Below, piece by piece: positions 25,447-34,717 of a stretch of 64,000 bases of DNA; position 1 is the first letter of the stretch; each line of letters opens with the position of its first letter. Under the pieces are notes generated by a model. It was not told the DNA's origin. It saw nothing but the letters and a program-made list of their open reading frames with translations, and made no database searches. The stretch is from JAGLOK01 sp963676355 (lineage in GTDB: Bacteria; Bacillota; Clostridia; Christensenellales; UMGS416). Position numbers and translations under genes: made by a program. The stretch lies in contig OY781093.1 of the NCBI GenBank assembly GCA_963676355.1, forward strand, positions 186,001 through 250,000, given 5' to 3'.

Positions 25447-26805
25447 ATGAATAAAATAAACTTAAAAATTACACCTTTTTGGCAGGAATCAAAAATAAGT
25501 AAAGCCAATATAAATATTTTAGCAGATATATCCTGTCAAAAAGACAGTGTTTTGTTTTCAATATATAAGCAGATTACTAACAAAAAGTTTGTTGACCTTG
25601 AAGGACCTTTTTTAATAAAAGATAATATCGGTAATATCGACTGCATATCAAAAACAAGTAGTCAGATGCATGTGGAAACTGAATCCTATCTGCCCGAAAG
25701 AGCTACCGAAGGTAATATTGAAATAAGCTATACTGTGGTGGTTAATCCCGTTAAAAAGAATCCTGCTTTTGACTTCGGCTATGAAGATAATGGCGTGACA
25801 GGCTCAGGGATGACCTTTTTGCCTCTTTTTGAATGCGACTACTGTGATTTTTCAATTGAATGGGATCTTTCAAAAGTTCCGGACGATTTCACAGGGGTAT
25901 GTTCATTTGGCGAAGGCAATTGCTCCGTCCAAGGCAATCCTTCAATCGTTCAAGAATGTTTTTTCTGTGCTGGGAAAATTGAAAAATCAAGCAATGAAAA
26001 CTTTGGCTTTTATTGGCTGTCAAATCCTGATTTTAACGCTGCGCCCGTTGCTGAATGGACTAAGAAGGCCTATGAACTAATCTCTTCCTTTTTTAAAGAC
26101 ACAGAAAGCTCTTATAGAATTTTCGCAAGAAAAGTTCAAGAGGATAAGTTTGGAGGAACAGCTCTTAATAATTCCTATCTTTTCGTATATCCGCCCGATA
26201 AAATCCCAGACATAGCTGACATAAAGTTTTTATTTGCTCATGAAATGATCCACAATTGGATTAAAATGAACGACAATCCTTTTGGTTCGCTCACATGGTA
26301 TGTGGAGGGAATGGCGGAATATTATTCTGTCCTCATACTTTGGCAAAACGGTTTAATTTCAAAAGAAGAGCTTGTTTCAGAATTGAATAAAAAAAGTGAA
26401 AGGTATTATCAAAATCCTCACATTTCAATCAAAAACGAAGATGCCGGAAAGCTTCTTTTTTCAGACCGTGATGCCACATATGTTCCTTATGGACGAGGAT
26501 TTTTCTATCTGGCGGATATTGATTCTAAACTTTTGGACAAAACTAATGGCAAAGTATGTCTTGATAACATTATGTATAAGCTTAAAGACCTGTTTGATTC
26601 TGGCAAGAATCCCGGCTCAAACGAATGGCTGTACGAAATCACGCCTTATCTCGGTGAAGCTGCACGAAAAGAGTTTGATGAAATGACAAACGGCAAGCCG
26701 ATTAATCCCAATCTTAAAAGGTTTGGAAGCAAGTTAAAATACTCAAAAAAAGCAGGGCATGTCAGAAATACAGACAAGCCCTGCAATAGATGGGTATTTA
26801 AATAA
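25447..26805 (+). CDS. M1/M61-like gluzincin metallopeptidase
   Basis: A 452-aa protein with a zinc site HEMIH (H265, E266, H269) and a third ligand E287 in WYVEGMAEYY, spaced 18 residues on, the HExxHx18E pattern of M1 and M61 peptidases. The N-terminal part is beta-rich like the M61/M1 N-domain. No GAMEN motif and no PDZ domain are seen, so it is a short, M61-like member. No signal peptide, so it is likely cytoplasmic. The ATG at 25447 was chosen because the preceding gene stops one base earlier; the longer frame runs 40 codons into it. The last ~18 codons contain the terminator hairpin of the opposite-strand operon. Confidence 0.82.
   Translation: MNKINLKITPFWQESKISKANINILADISCQKDSVLFSIYKQITNKKFVDLEGPFLIKDNIGNIDCISKTSSQMHVETESYLPERATEGNIEISYTVVVNPVKKNPAFDFGYEDNGVTGSGMTFLPLFECDYCDFSIEWDLSKVPDDFTGVCSFGEGNCSVQGNPSIVQECFFCAGKIEKSSNENFGFYWLSNPDFNAAPVAEWTKKAYELISSFFKDTESSYRIFARKVQEDKFGGTALNNSYLFVYPPDKIPDIADIKFLFAHEMIHNWIKMNDNPFGSLTWYVEGMAEYYSVLILWQNGLISKEELVSELNKKSERYYQNPHISIKNEDAGKLLFSDRDATYVPYGRGFFYLADIDSKLLDKTNGKVCLDNIMYKLKDLFDSGKNPGSNEWLYEITPYLGEAARKEFDEMTNGKPINPNLKRFGSKLKYSKKAGHVRNTDKPCNRWVFK
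26745..26784 (-). terminator. Terminator of the peptide operon, inside the converging peptidase gene
   Basis: A stem GCAGGGC/GCCCTGC with an inner TGTC/GACA pair (26752-26784) is followed on the minus strand by seven T's. It lies 32 bp beyond the amidohydrolase stop, but within the coding sequence of the rightward metallopeptidase. Confidence 0.85.
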
Positions 26806-26815
26806 ATATAAGGTG

Positions 26816-28015
26816 TTATTTTACTTTTTTGCCTCCAATAAACACTGCTTTCACATTTTCAGCTTTGGATAGGCACGCAATGGATTCAAGCGGATTTCCG
26901 CAAACCATTGTAATGTCGGCTGTTTTTCCTACCTCAAGTGTTCCTATATTATCATTTTTAAGAAGATATGCAGCATTAACTGTACCTGCTCTAATGGCTT
27001 CCATAGGAGTCATGCCTGCTCTTGTCATTGCTTCAAATTCCTCTCCTAACTGAAGGAAAGGAGTGTTTTTGCTGTTTGAATAATCCGTGCCAAGCGCTAT
27101 TCTTATCCCAGCTTTTCTCGCCAAATCTATCGTAACAACATTGAATTCAGCAGTTCTTTTAGCCTTTTCATGAAGCCAGTCCGGAAGGCCCGGAATATTC
27201 GCAACTCCCAAAGATACAGCAAGTGTGGTTACAAGCGTTGCATCCATTTTTGCCATAAGGTCAATCTCTCTGGATGTCAGCATCACTCCGTGTTCAATGC
27301 ATTCAACTCCGGCCTGCAATGCCTGATATGCGCCCTCGTTGCCTGTGCAATGCGCGGCTACATATGTGTGGTGCCTTTTTGCTTCGTCTACTATTGTTTT
27401 CATTTCTTCGGGTGAAAACTGAATATCGTCTAATCTGTCAGTGGGTGACGACACTCCTCCAGTCGCACAAATTTTTATAAACCGAGCACCCATTCTAAAT
27501 TGCTCTCTTACTGCAAGAAGGCAATCGTCCACTCCATCGCATAATCTTTCAAGTTTAGCATTCCTGTTAAACTCTTCCTTTGTAAGATGAGGCATAAAGT
27601 CCACATGCCCTGATGTAATGCTTAAAACCTTTCCTCCCGGCATAATTCGGGGAGAACGCAATATCCCCCTCTCCTGTGCCCTTGAAAGATAAAATCCAGC
27701 CTCACTCATATCTCTTATTCCGGTAAATCCAGAATCAACAAGCAGCCCAACCTGATGCGCCGCTCCTAAAAGTTGGTCTCCAAAAAAGTTGCCACCAGCA
27801 AATGACCCTGCGTCTTCTTCTCCCTGAAGATGCGCGTGACAGTCAATAAACCCCGGAAGGATCGTATCCGCCTCAATAACTTCTGCATTTTTCGGCACAT
27901 CAAAGCCTTCTGCTGTTCCAACATATGCTATCTTGTCGCCCTCTATAGATAACAATCCGTTTTCTATAGGCTCGTCCGAAACAGCATCTATTATTCTTCC
28001 TTTTAAAATATACAT
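26816..28015 (-). CDS. Amidohydrolase (imidazolonepropionase/prolidase-like)
   Basis: A 399-aa metal-dependent hydrolase with a TIM-barrel amidohydrolase signature: GFIDCHAHL (H60, H62), FIKICATGGVSSP with the bridging Lys, VAAHCTGNEGA, ECIEHGVML and the catalytic Asp in ALGTDYSNS. This order matches the cytoplasmic Xaa-Pro dipeptidase / N-acyl amino-acid type amidohydrolases. As the last gene of a peptide uptake and cleavage operon it probably hydrolyses a dipeptide, an acyl-amino acid or a cyclic derivative; the substrate is inference. GGAG precedes the ATG. It follows the tldE-like gene by 11 bp. Confidence 0.87.
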   Translation of the reverse strand: MYILKGRIIDAVSDEPIENGLLSIEGDKIAYVGTAEGFDVPKNAEVIEADTILPGFIDCHAHLQGEEDAGSFAGGNFFGDQLLGAAHQVGLLVDSGFTGIRDMSEAGFYLSRAQERGILRSPRIMPGGKVLSITSGHVDFMPHLTKEEFNRNAKLERLCDGVDDCLLAVREQFRMGARFIKICATGGVSSPTDRLDDIQFSPEEMKTIVDEAKRHHTYVAAHCTGNEGAYQALQAGVECIEHGVMLTSREIDLMAKMDATLVTTLAVSLGVANIPGLPDWLHEKAKRTAEFNVVTIDLARKAGIRIALGTDYSNSKNTPFLQLGEEFEAMTRAGMTPMEAIRAGTVNAAYLLKNDNIGTLEVGKTADITMVCGNPLESIACLSKAENVKAVFIGGKKVK

Positions 28016-28026
28016 ATTAATTCTCC

Positions 28027-29382
28027 TTAAGAACTAAAATCCAAATCCCTTACAAGTACACTCGGGCTTCCAATAGTGTAAGTTTTAAGGTAAAAATCAT
28101 CAAAGTCCAAGTCTCGTCCAACCTTTTGTATTGATTTGAATAAATCTCTGAGATTTCCTGCGACCGTCATCTGCGAAACAGCGCCGACGGGTTTCCCATC
28201 CTCATAAAACACACCGCCGCACGGTATAGAAAATTCGCCGGATGCTACATTCACAGAATGGAAAAGATCAAGCGAATATGTAAGATAAAATCCCGTTCCC
28301 ATATCCTCAATCATTTCTTTTGCGTTGCACTCTCCGGGTTCAATATACAAAACAGCAGGAACTGTTGTTATCTTGATTGGCATAGTGCCTGTCATTCTGT
28401 CTATTCTTCCTGCGCTTGCTGTGGATTTCATTCCGCACTCATTTGCTGACTGTAAGTTTAAAAGAGGGGTAACTAATTTTCCGTTATCAACTATTTTAAC
28501 ACTTTCGCATTGGATACCTTCACTGTCCGTCATCCATGCCTGTCCCAGCATATTATGATATGGTGCATTTATGACGCTAAAAGCTTCACTTCCCACAACT
28601 GTTCCAGGTTGCTCGCAAAAAATAGTGTCATGAGCTTTCATTGCAGCTCCCGAAAACACTCGCCATGCCGTCATCATTATGTTTCTCATGACTCTGCCAC
28701 TTAGCACCGCATCATACCTGCCCGATTCTTTTTTGCAGGGCTCAATCCCATTCCCATCATATGTTCTGCCGTCTGCAATGGCTCTTTGAGCCATGTCAAC
28801 CGCATTCATTTCTTCAAATGAAAGTCCGCTTTGGTATGCGTACCCCACAGCACTTGATCTTTCTCGTTGAAGTTCCAGGTTTATGAAGCTTTCCACCCAG
28901 TTGCTTTCATATGATGAATTAAGTCCAAGTGAATTTATTGTTTTAAGCTCCCTTGAGCATATTGAAACAACGCATTCTAAAACTCTGTCAACTTCACGGC
29001 TTTTTCTAGCAAAATTTTCAGCAGCACCACCAAAGATGACAGCATCTTCAATGCTGTTTTTTCTCTCTACCCGTTTTAAAAACACAGTGTTGGCCTTTCC
29101 AAACACCTCGGGTTTGTCCGACATTGTATATTTAGAGTTGATAAATGCCTTATCTAATATTTCATACGGATCTTCGTCCAGTTTTTCAGTATAAGTCATT
29201 CCTGTTTTTTCTCCGGTGACTCGGATAAAAAGTTTTGTTTTTGACGAGGATTCACTTCCAACCAGCTTCCCATCCTTTATTTTAAGAGTGGTTCTTTCTA
29301 TTTTTTCCGCATTTACTTCTGCCTCATTTATTCCTTTTGGCAAATCTTCAAATGCTTTTTTATATCTTTTTAAATCTATCAA
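28027..29382 (-). CDS. pmbA: TldE/PmbA-type protease subunit
   Basis: A 451-aa protein of the PmbA/TldD family, the partner without the metal-binding motif. TldD and TldE form a heterodimeric zinc protease that cuts unfolded or modified peptides, for example microcin B17 precursor and CcdA in E. coli. Family features seen: TEKLDEDPYEILDKA, ISMCSRELKTINSLG-like central strands, and the late GEFSIPCGGVFYEDGKPVG and GNLRDLF. I start at TTG (29382), which overlaps the tldD stop in TTGA and has GGGGAGG 6-7 nt upstream. A longer frame would read 93 bases into tldD. Confidence 0.87.
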   Translation of the reverse strand: MIDLKRYKKAFEDLPKGINEAEVNAEKIERTTLKIKDGKLVGSESSSKTKLFIRVTGEKTGMTYTEKLDEDPYEILDKAFINSKYTMSDKPEVFGKANTVFLKRVERKNSIEDAVIFGGAAENFARKSREVDRVLECVVSICSRELKTINSLGLNSSYESNWVESFINLELQRERSSAVGYAYQSGLSFEEMNAVDMAQRAIADGRTYDGNGIEPCKKESGRYDAVLSGRVMRNIMMTAWRVFSGAAMKAHDTIFCEQPGTVVGSEAFSVINAPYHNMLGQAWMTDSEGIQCESVKIVDNGKLVTPLLNLQSANECGMKSTASAGRIDRMTGTMPIKITTVPAVLYIEPGECNAKEMIEDMGTGFYLTYSLDLFHSVNVASGEFSIPCGGVFYEDGKPVGAVSQMTVAGNLRDLFKSIQKVGRDLDFDDFYLKTYTIGSPSVLVRDLDFSS

Positions 29383-30773
29383 GACTTGCCTCCCCTTCCT
29401 CCTACAACCATCTCTGACACCCTCATTCTTGGTCCTGATGTTGTAGTCGCACAAAAGCCGGAAGGCGCACCACAAAAAGAGCCGCTCCCTTTTTCTGATA
29501 TCATTGTTTTTCCCACCCTGTCGATTTTAAGCATCGTCTCATCTCCACGCCCAACCAACATCGCACCTTTTACTCGTCTGTCAATCTTTCCGTTTTTAAT
29601 CCAATATGCGACGCTTGCCATAAGAGTAAATTCTCTTCCGCCTGTTCCTCCGCCCATTCCCGTTACGTAAAGCCCTTCTTTTGTGTCACGGATTATAGCG
29701 TCATCATCATCATTTCCCGCGGCGAGATATGTGTTGCTCATTCTTGATGCAGGAGCATAAGAATAGTTTTGTCTTCTCCCGCTTCCAGTACGTGGTATTC
29801 CAAGAATTCTAGCGCCATGCCTGTCCGCAAGGTACCCTTTTAAAATCCCATCTTTTATGAGTATGTTCTTTTTACGCTCCATTCCTTCATCGTCAATGCT
29901 TCCCGAGCCATACATTCCCTGCATAGTCCCGTCATCGACTAAAGTGACCTTTGATGAAGCAATTTTCTCTCCTCTTTTGTCCCAAAACAATCCATCAGTT
30001 AACAAAGACGTTGTTTCCAGCTGATGTCCGCACGCCTCATGAAAAAATGTGCCTGTGCAGTCTCCGCCCTCAAATATAACAGGAACTTTAGCGCTTGGAG
30101 CTTCATCAGTACTAAGCGAGCCTTCCATATCTAAAATCTGCTTTTTTATAGACAGTGTATATGCTCCATCTTTAAGAGCCTCAAACCCTGCTGGGGCGCA
30201 ATAATCAATAAAATGGCTCTCTTCGCCATGTTCATTTGAAAGAAGTGGTATAAATCTAATTCTTGAAGTGACTCTTCTGTCTTCTGCGTCCGTTCCTTCA
30301 GTGTTAACAATCCTTATCTTTTGATCTTTATCAAAATAGGTTATCTTAAGATTTCGAACAGATGGAGTAAGGTTTCTTACAAACAAATCCGCGTCTTTCA
30401 AGATTGATATTTTGTCTTCAAAGCCAACAGTTGAAGGATATATTTCAACAGGACAAGGGTTGGGCAAAACAATCTTTTTGCGCTGAATTAAGCTAGCTTT
30501 TTTCTCACCACTTAGCCTTAATAGTTCAGAAGCCTTGCTCACAGCATCCATCAATGAACTTTTGGATATATCATTTGTGCTTACATAAACTTTTTTCTTT
30601 CCACACATCATGTATATGCCAACTCCATAGCTGCGCATTGTGGACACTTCATCAATGTGCCCTGAAAAATTGATGGTCACATCCTGACTGTCTTCAAAAA
30701 AAAGCTCGGCAAAGTCCGCACCCAATTCAAGTGCTTTGCCGAGTACTTCACTTATTTCATAATCGCTAATCAT
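29379..30773 (-). CDS. tldD: TldD-type metalloprotease subunit
   Basis: A 464-aa catalytic partner of TldE. The zinc motif HEACGH (HExxxH, near residue 242) lies in GTFFHEACGHQLE. The distal GMGGGTGGREF and the GSGSFCGAPSGFC stretch contribute the remaining ligand region. It should assemble with the TldE-like product, whose gene overlaps this one by 4 bases. Its position directly after oppF, with a 9-bp gap, places it in the peptide transporter operon, which suggests the imported peptides are its substrates. Confidence 0.92.
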   Translation of the reverse strand: MISDYEISEVLGKALELGADFAELFFEDSQDVTINFSGHIDEVSTMRSYGVGIYMMCGKKKVYVSTNDISKSSLMDAVSKASELLRLSGEKKASLIQRKKIVLPNPCPVEIYPSTVGFEDKISILKDADLFVRNLTPSVRNLKITYFDKDQKIRIVNTEGTDAEDRRVTSRIRFIPLLSNEHGEESHFIDYCAPAGFEALKDGAYTLSIKKQILDMEGSLSTDEAPSAKVPVIFEGGDCTGTFFHEACGHQLETTSLLTDGLFWDKRGEKIASSKVTLVDDGTMQGMYGSGSIDDEGMERKKNILIKDGILKGYLADRHGARILGIPRTGSGRRQNYSYAPASRMSNTYLAAGNDDDDAIIRDTKEGLYVTGMGGGTGGREFTLMASVAYWIKNGKIDRRVKGAMLVGRGDETMLKIDRVGKTMISEKGSGSFCGAPSGFCATTTSGPRMRVSEMVVGGRGGKS

Positions 30774-30782
30774 AGCTTCTCC

Positions 30783-31745
30783 TTACGCTTTATGGCAGGC
30801 CACAAAGTGTCCGGGGCTTATCTCTCTTAATTCTGGAGTTTCTTTTTCGCATCTACCATATGCAAGAGGGCAACGTGACCTAAAACTGCATCCACAGCCT
30901 ATGTTTACAGGGCTTGGAACATCACCGCTTAAAATTATTCTTTTCCTGTCTTCTTCCACTTCAGGATCGGGTATTGGTATTGCAGAAAGAAGTGCTTTAG
31001 TATAAGGATGTTTATGGCTGTCATATAAATATTGTGAGGGCGCAAGCTCCACAATAGAACCCAGATACATCACAGCAATTCTGTCGGAAATCTGTCTAAC
31101 CATAGAAAGGTCATGAGTGATAAATAAATATGACAATCCCATTTTGCCTTGAAGCTCTTTAAGGAGATTTACTATCTGCGCTTGTATTGAAACATCCAAC
31201 GCCGATATAGGCTCGTCACAGACAATAAGTTCAGGCTCCACCGCAAGTGCTCGGGCTATGCCGATTCTCTGCCTCTGTCCGCCTGAAAATTCATGTGGGA
31301 ATCTGTTTGCGTGCTCTTTGTTAAGTCCAACCATTCCCAAAAGTTCAATAATTCTTTCATGCCTTTCGCTTTTTGAACCTTTATACAAACGATGTATGTC
31401 CAAGCCTTCTCCAATTGATTGACTTACAACGTGGAGAGGATTAAGTGATGCATATGGATCTTGAAATATCATCTGCACATTTTTTTTATATTCAAGGTTT
31501 TCTTTGCGATTATATATCCATATGTCGCGTCCCTTATATTTTATGCTGCCGCCATCACTTTTATAAAGCTTTATTATCGTGCGCCCAAGAGTAGTTTTTC
31601 CGCAGCCTGATTCACCAACAAGCCCCAAGGTCTCGCCTTTTTCAATAGTCAGGCTCACTTTATTTACAGCTTTAAGACAACCGACATTTCGAATCTCGAA
31701 ATTCTTTTCAACGGATTCAAGAGTGAGTAAAGAATCTTTTTTCAT
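30783..31745 (-). CDS. oppF: Oligopeptide/dipeptide ABC transporter ATPase (OppF/DppF-like)
   Basis: A 320-aa ATP-binding subunit. Walker A GESGCGKTT, Q-loop FQDPYASLNP, signature FSGGQRQRIGIA and Walker B LIVCDEPISALD are all visible. The C-terminal Cys-rich segment CGCSFRSRCPLAYGRC is the Opp/Dpp C-domain, which binds a 4Fe-4S cluster in some members. The ATG at MKKDSL was chosen: GGAGG lies about 10 nt upstream and the upstream gene stops one base before it. It pairs with OppD to drive import through OppB/OppC. Confidence 0.92.
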   Translation of the reverse strand: MKKDSLLTLESVEKNFEIRNVGCLKAVNKVSLTIEKGETLGLVGESGCGKTTLGRTIIKLYKSDGGSIKYKGRDIWIYNRKENLEYKKNVQMIFQDPYASLNPLHVVSQSIGEGLDIHRLYKGSKSERHERIIELLGMVGLNKEHANRFPHEFSGGQRQRIGIARALAVEPELIVCDEPISALDVSIQAQIVNLLKELQGKMGLSYLFITHDLSMVRQISDRIAVMYLGSIVELAPSQYLYDSHKHPYTKALLSAIPIPDPEVEEDRKRIILSGDVPSPVNIGCGCSFRSRCPLAYGRCEKETPELREISPGHFVACHKA

Positions 31746-31746
31746 T

Positions 31747-32772
31747 TTATTCACCCCTCCTTTCAATCTGTTGAGCATACTTTTGTTTTGCATCCTCTGT
31801 GTAGAGCCAGCAAGCCGCATAGTGCTCATTCTCATCAAAATCATAGTTTGGTGGGTTGTGATTTACACAAATATTCATTGCGTGCTTGCATCTTGCCGCA
31901 AAAGCACATCCTTTAGGCGGCGATATTAAATCCGGAGGAGTTCCGGGAATATATTTCATTATTTGATTCTGATCAGAGTCTATTCTGGGCACCGAAAAAA
32001 GTAATCCCCATGTATATGGATGCTTCGGATTTTTAAACACATCTTTTGCGTATCCGTGCTCAACTATCTTTCCTGCATACATAACATATATTCTCTGTGC
32101 CATGTTTGCGACAACACCAAGGTCATGTGTTATAAGCACAATGGAAGTTTCAAGCTCTTCTTTAAGCGAATTCATAAGATCAATTATCTGCGCCTGAATG
32201 GTTACATCCAAAGCCGTTGTAGGTTCATCTGCAAATAATACTGATGGATTGCAAATGAGTGCCATTGCAACCATAATCCGCTGCCTCATGCCTCCTGAAA
32301 GTTGATATGGATAGTTTCTCATGTTTCTTTCAGGGTTTGGGAAACTGACCATTTTCATGATTTCTATGACTTTCATGTCCGCTTGTTCTTTTGAAGCTTT
32401 TGTGTGTTGTCTATAAGCTTCTGCAATTTGCTTTCCAACGCGCATTGTAGGGTTAAGATATGTCAGCGGATCTTGAAATATCATTGACATATCATTGCCC
32501 TGAAGCTGCCTTATGCATTCAGGTGATGCATTAACTAGATCTTCACCTTTAAATTCAATCTGTCCTCTTATGATTTTTCCTACAGGCTTTGCTAAAAGGC
32601 CCATCACAGTCTGTATGCTAACCGTTTTTCCACAACCGGATTCTCCGACTATTGCTACAGTTTCTTTCTTTTTAAGATGCCAGCTAACTCCCCTTACAGC
32701 TTGAACTTCGCCTGCATGGGTAAAAAACGAAACAGCCAGATCATTTACTTTTAATAGAATCTCTTTTTCCAT
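31747..32772 (-). CDS. oppD: Oligopeptide/dipeptide ABC transporter ATPase (OppD/DppD-like)
   Basis: A 341-aa ATPase with Walker A GESGCGKTVS, Q-loop FQDPLTYLNP, signature LSGGMRQRIMVA and Walker B VLFADEPTTALD. The C-terminal oligopeptide domain has GCAFAARCKHAMNIC. The start at MEKEIL has AAGGAGG at good spacing; the longer frame runs into oppC. It is one base from the oppF start, which suggests coupling and equal amounts of the two ATPases. Confidence 0.92.
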   Translation of the reverse strand: MEKEILLKVNDLAVSFFTHAGEVQAVRGVSWHLKKKETVAIVGESGCGKTVSIQTVMGLLAKPVGKIIRGQIEFKGEDLVNASPECIRQLQGNDMSMIFQDPLTYLNPTMRVGKQIAEAYRQHTKASKEQADMKVIEIMKMVSFPNPERNMRNYPYQLSGGMRQRIMVAMALICNPSVLFADEPTTALDVTIQAQIIDLMNSLKEELETSIVLITHDLGVVANMAQRIYVMYAGKIVEHGYAKDVFKNPKHPYTWGLLFSVPRIDSDQNQIMKYIPGTPPDLISPPKGCAFAARCKHAMNICVNHNPPNYDFDENEHYAACWLYTEDAKQKYAQQIERRGE

Positions 32773-32782
32773 TTCAACCTCC

Positions 32783-33715
32783 TTATGATTGCAGCTTTGG
32801 ATCAAGCGCGTCTCTTAGCCCATCACCCAAAAGGTTAAAGCAAAGCATTGTAAGGCTCACAAATGAACAAGGGATTATAAATCTGTAAGGATATAGTTTA
32901 AAAACTTCAGAAGCCTCTTTTATAAGCTGTCCCCAACTCGGGTTCGGGGGCGCGATGCCAAGCCCTATAAAGCTCAGAAACGCTTCAGCAAAAATAATGC
33001 TCGGAATCATCAATGTTATTCCAACTATCGCAATGCCCAGTGTATTTGGCAGCAGATGCTGTGCGATTATCCTTGCCGGCGAAGCTCCGAGTGCTTCACT
33101 TGCCATAATAAATTCTCGCGATTTTATTTGCAGCACCATTCCCCTTGTTGATCTGGCGGAAAACAGCCAGCCCGTCAGCGTAAAGGCAATTATCAAGGTG
33201 CTTATATTCCCACTCCCCAACACCATTATTAGCAAAATGTTATATATCATCGCGGGTATTCCCATCAATACATCGATGCCGCGCATTATAATCATATCTA
33301 TTTTTCCACCAAAATATCCCGATATCCCGCCAACTATCATTCCAATAAAATATGGAATCAAGGTAGCTAATATCGCAATAAGCAATGACACACGTCCGCC
33401 TACCCACACTCTTGTCCACAGATCGCGCCCTAAAGTGTCAGTGCCAAACCAGTGCTGAGACGATGGCGGTTGATTAGCGGCAGCATAATCATTGCTGAAA
33501 TAGTTATATTCATTAAGCATTGGGCCGAAAATAACCAGTAAAACAAGAAACCCAAGTATAAACAAACTAACCACTGCAGTTTTTCTCTTTTTAAAATTAC
33601 GCCAAACATTGCTAAGATAGGTAGTTTCCGGTCTAACCATTTCCTCACTGTCAAATTGATTTGCTTCTGCCGGCATAATATCTTCAGGCATAATTTTAAT
33701 GCTATTGTTTTCCAT
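32783..33715 (-). CDS. oppC: Peptide ABC transporter permease (OppC/DppC-like)
   Basis: A 310-aa inner-membrane permease. An N-terminal cytoplasmic stretch precedes the first helix (VVSLFILGFLVLLVIFGP). A long loop with the OppC_N hallmark HWFGTDTLGRDLWTR follows, then five helices and the EAA-type ABC-contact loop MASEALGASPARIIAQHLLPN. It forms the channel with OppB. The C-terminal LGDGLRDALDPK is typical. It lies 8 bp after oppB. Confidence 0.95.
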   Translation of the reverse strand: MENNSIKIMPEDIMPAEANQFDSEEMVRPETTYLSNVWRNFKKRKTAVVSLFILGFLVLLVIFGPMLNEYNYFSNDYAAANQPPSSQHWFGTDTLGRDLWTRVWVGGRVSLLIAILATLIPYFIGMIVGGISGYFGGKIDMIIMRGIDVLMGIPAMIYNILLIMVLGSGNISTLIIAFTLTGWLFSARSTRGMVLQIKSREFIMASEALGASPARIIAQHLLPNTLGIAIVGITLMIPSIIFAEAFLSFIGLGIAPPNPSWGQLIKEASEVFKLYPYRFIIPCSFVSLTMLCFNLLGDGLRDALDPKLQS

Positions 33716-33723
33716 AAGTACTC

Positions 33724-34638
33724 CTACTCTACTCTTATGCGCGGATCCACTACACCATATAGCAAATCAACAAGTAAATTCATCACAACAAGAAATGATC
33801 CATAAAACACAGTAAGTCCCATAATCAAAGGATAATCCAAGGTGCTTACCGCATTAACGAAATGTTTCCCCAATCCGGGGATTACAAATATCTGCTCCAC
33901 AACAAAGGAGCCCATTAAAACTGATGCTATCGCAGGACCAATTCCAGCAAGCATCGGAACCAATGAGTTTTTAAGCTCATGTCTTCTAATTATCTGAAAT
34001 TCGGAAAGTCCTTTTGACTGAGCTGTTTTTATATAATCCTGGGTTGTAACGCCAAGCATACAAGCTCTCATAGTCCTTGTGTTTCCGGCAATCGTTCCAA
34101 GTCCGAGAACAAAGGCTGGCATTATTATCTGTTGGAATGTCCCCCAGCCTGAAACAGGCAAAAGGTGCATCTTCACTCCGAAAGAATAACGTATCAAAGG
34201 TCCTATTACCATAGATGGCAACGCAATACCCAATATCGCAAAAAACATAAGCACATAATCCGGCCATCTGTTTTTAAACTGCGCACTTAATATTCCGAAA
34301 AGTATGCCTATAACTTCCGCAAAAAACAAAGCAAACAAACCAAGAGATGCTGATACGGGAAAAAATTCCCCAATTATATCCGTAACCTTTCGGCCTACAT
34401 ATTTAAGCGATGTGCCGAGATTGCCCGTCACAAGGTTTTTTATATATATGCCATATTGTACGAAAACAGGCTTGTCCAATCCGTAGTATTCCATTTGTTT
34501 ATCTTGTATAGCTTTTGGAATTTTGATGTTCATGAACGGATCACCCGGCAAAAGCTTCAGTAGAAAAAAAGTCACTGTAGCCAGCACAAATACCGTTAGA
34601 ATAGCTATACCAATTCGCTTTAGCGCATAGCGGAGCAT
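33724..34638 (-). CDS. oppB: Peptide ABC transporter permease (OppB/DppB-like)
   Basis: A 304-aa inner-membrane permease with six predicted helices, the first (IAILTVFVLATVTFFLL) followed by LLPGDPF. The ABC-contact loop is YIKTAQSKGLSEFQIIRRHELKN shortened to its core KTAQSKGLSE, and the end is VDLLYGVVDPRIR. The ATG of MLRYAL was chosen because GGAGG is 7 nt upstream; a longer frame extends into the intercistronic hairpin. It is preceded by an 11-bp hairpin that separates it from the binding-protein gene. Confidence 0.94.
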   Translation of the reverse strand: MLRYALKRIGIAILTVFVLATVTFFLLKLLPGDPFMNIKIPKAIQDKQMEYYGLDKPVFVQYGIYIKNLVTGNLGTSLKYVGRKVTDIIGEFFPVSASLGLFALFFAEVIGILFGILSAQFKNRWPDYVLMFFAILGIALPSMVIGPLIRYSFGVKMHLLPVSGWGTFQQIIMPAFVLGLGTIAGNTRTMRACMLGVTTQDYIKTAQSKGLSEFQIIRRHELKNSLVPMLAGIGPAIASVLMGSFVVEQIFVIPGLGKHFVNAVSTLDYPLIMGLTVFYGSFLVVMNLLVDLLYGVVDPRIRVE

Positions 34639-34660
34639 ATTGTTCCTCCATTTATATACA

Positions 34661-34693
34661 CCTCGGATTGGCATATTTTAAACCAATCCGAGG
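34661..34693 (-). promoter_or_regulatory. Intercistronic hairpin between oppA and oppB
   Basis: A perfect 11-bp stem (34661-34671 with 34683-34693) with an 11-base loop, no T-run after it. Such hairpins protect the upstream binding-protein mRNA from 3' exonucleases and raise its level over the permease genes. Confidence 0.65.
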
Positions 34694-34717
34694 CATTAAT
34701 GTTTAGTTTATTAAGTG

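Noticed and set aside
32955..33458. 167-codon plus-strand frame opposite oppC
   Set aside because: Shadow of a hydrophobic permease gene; no family features.
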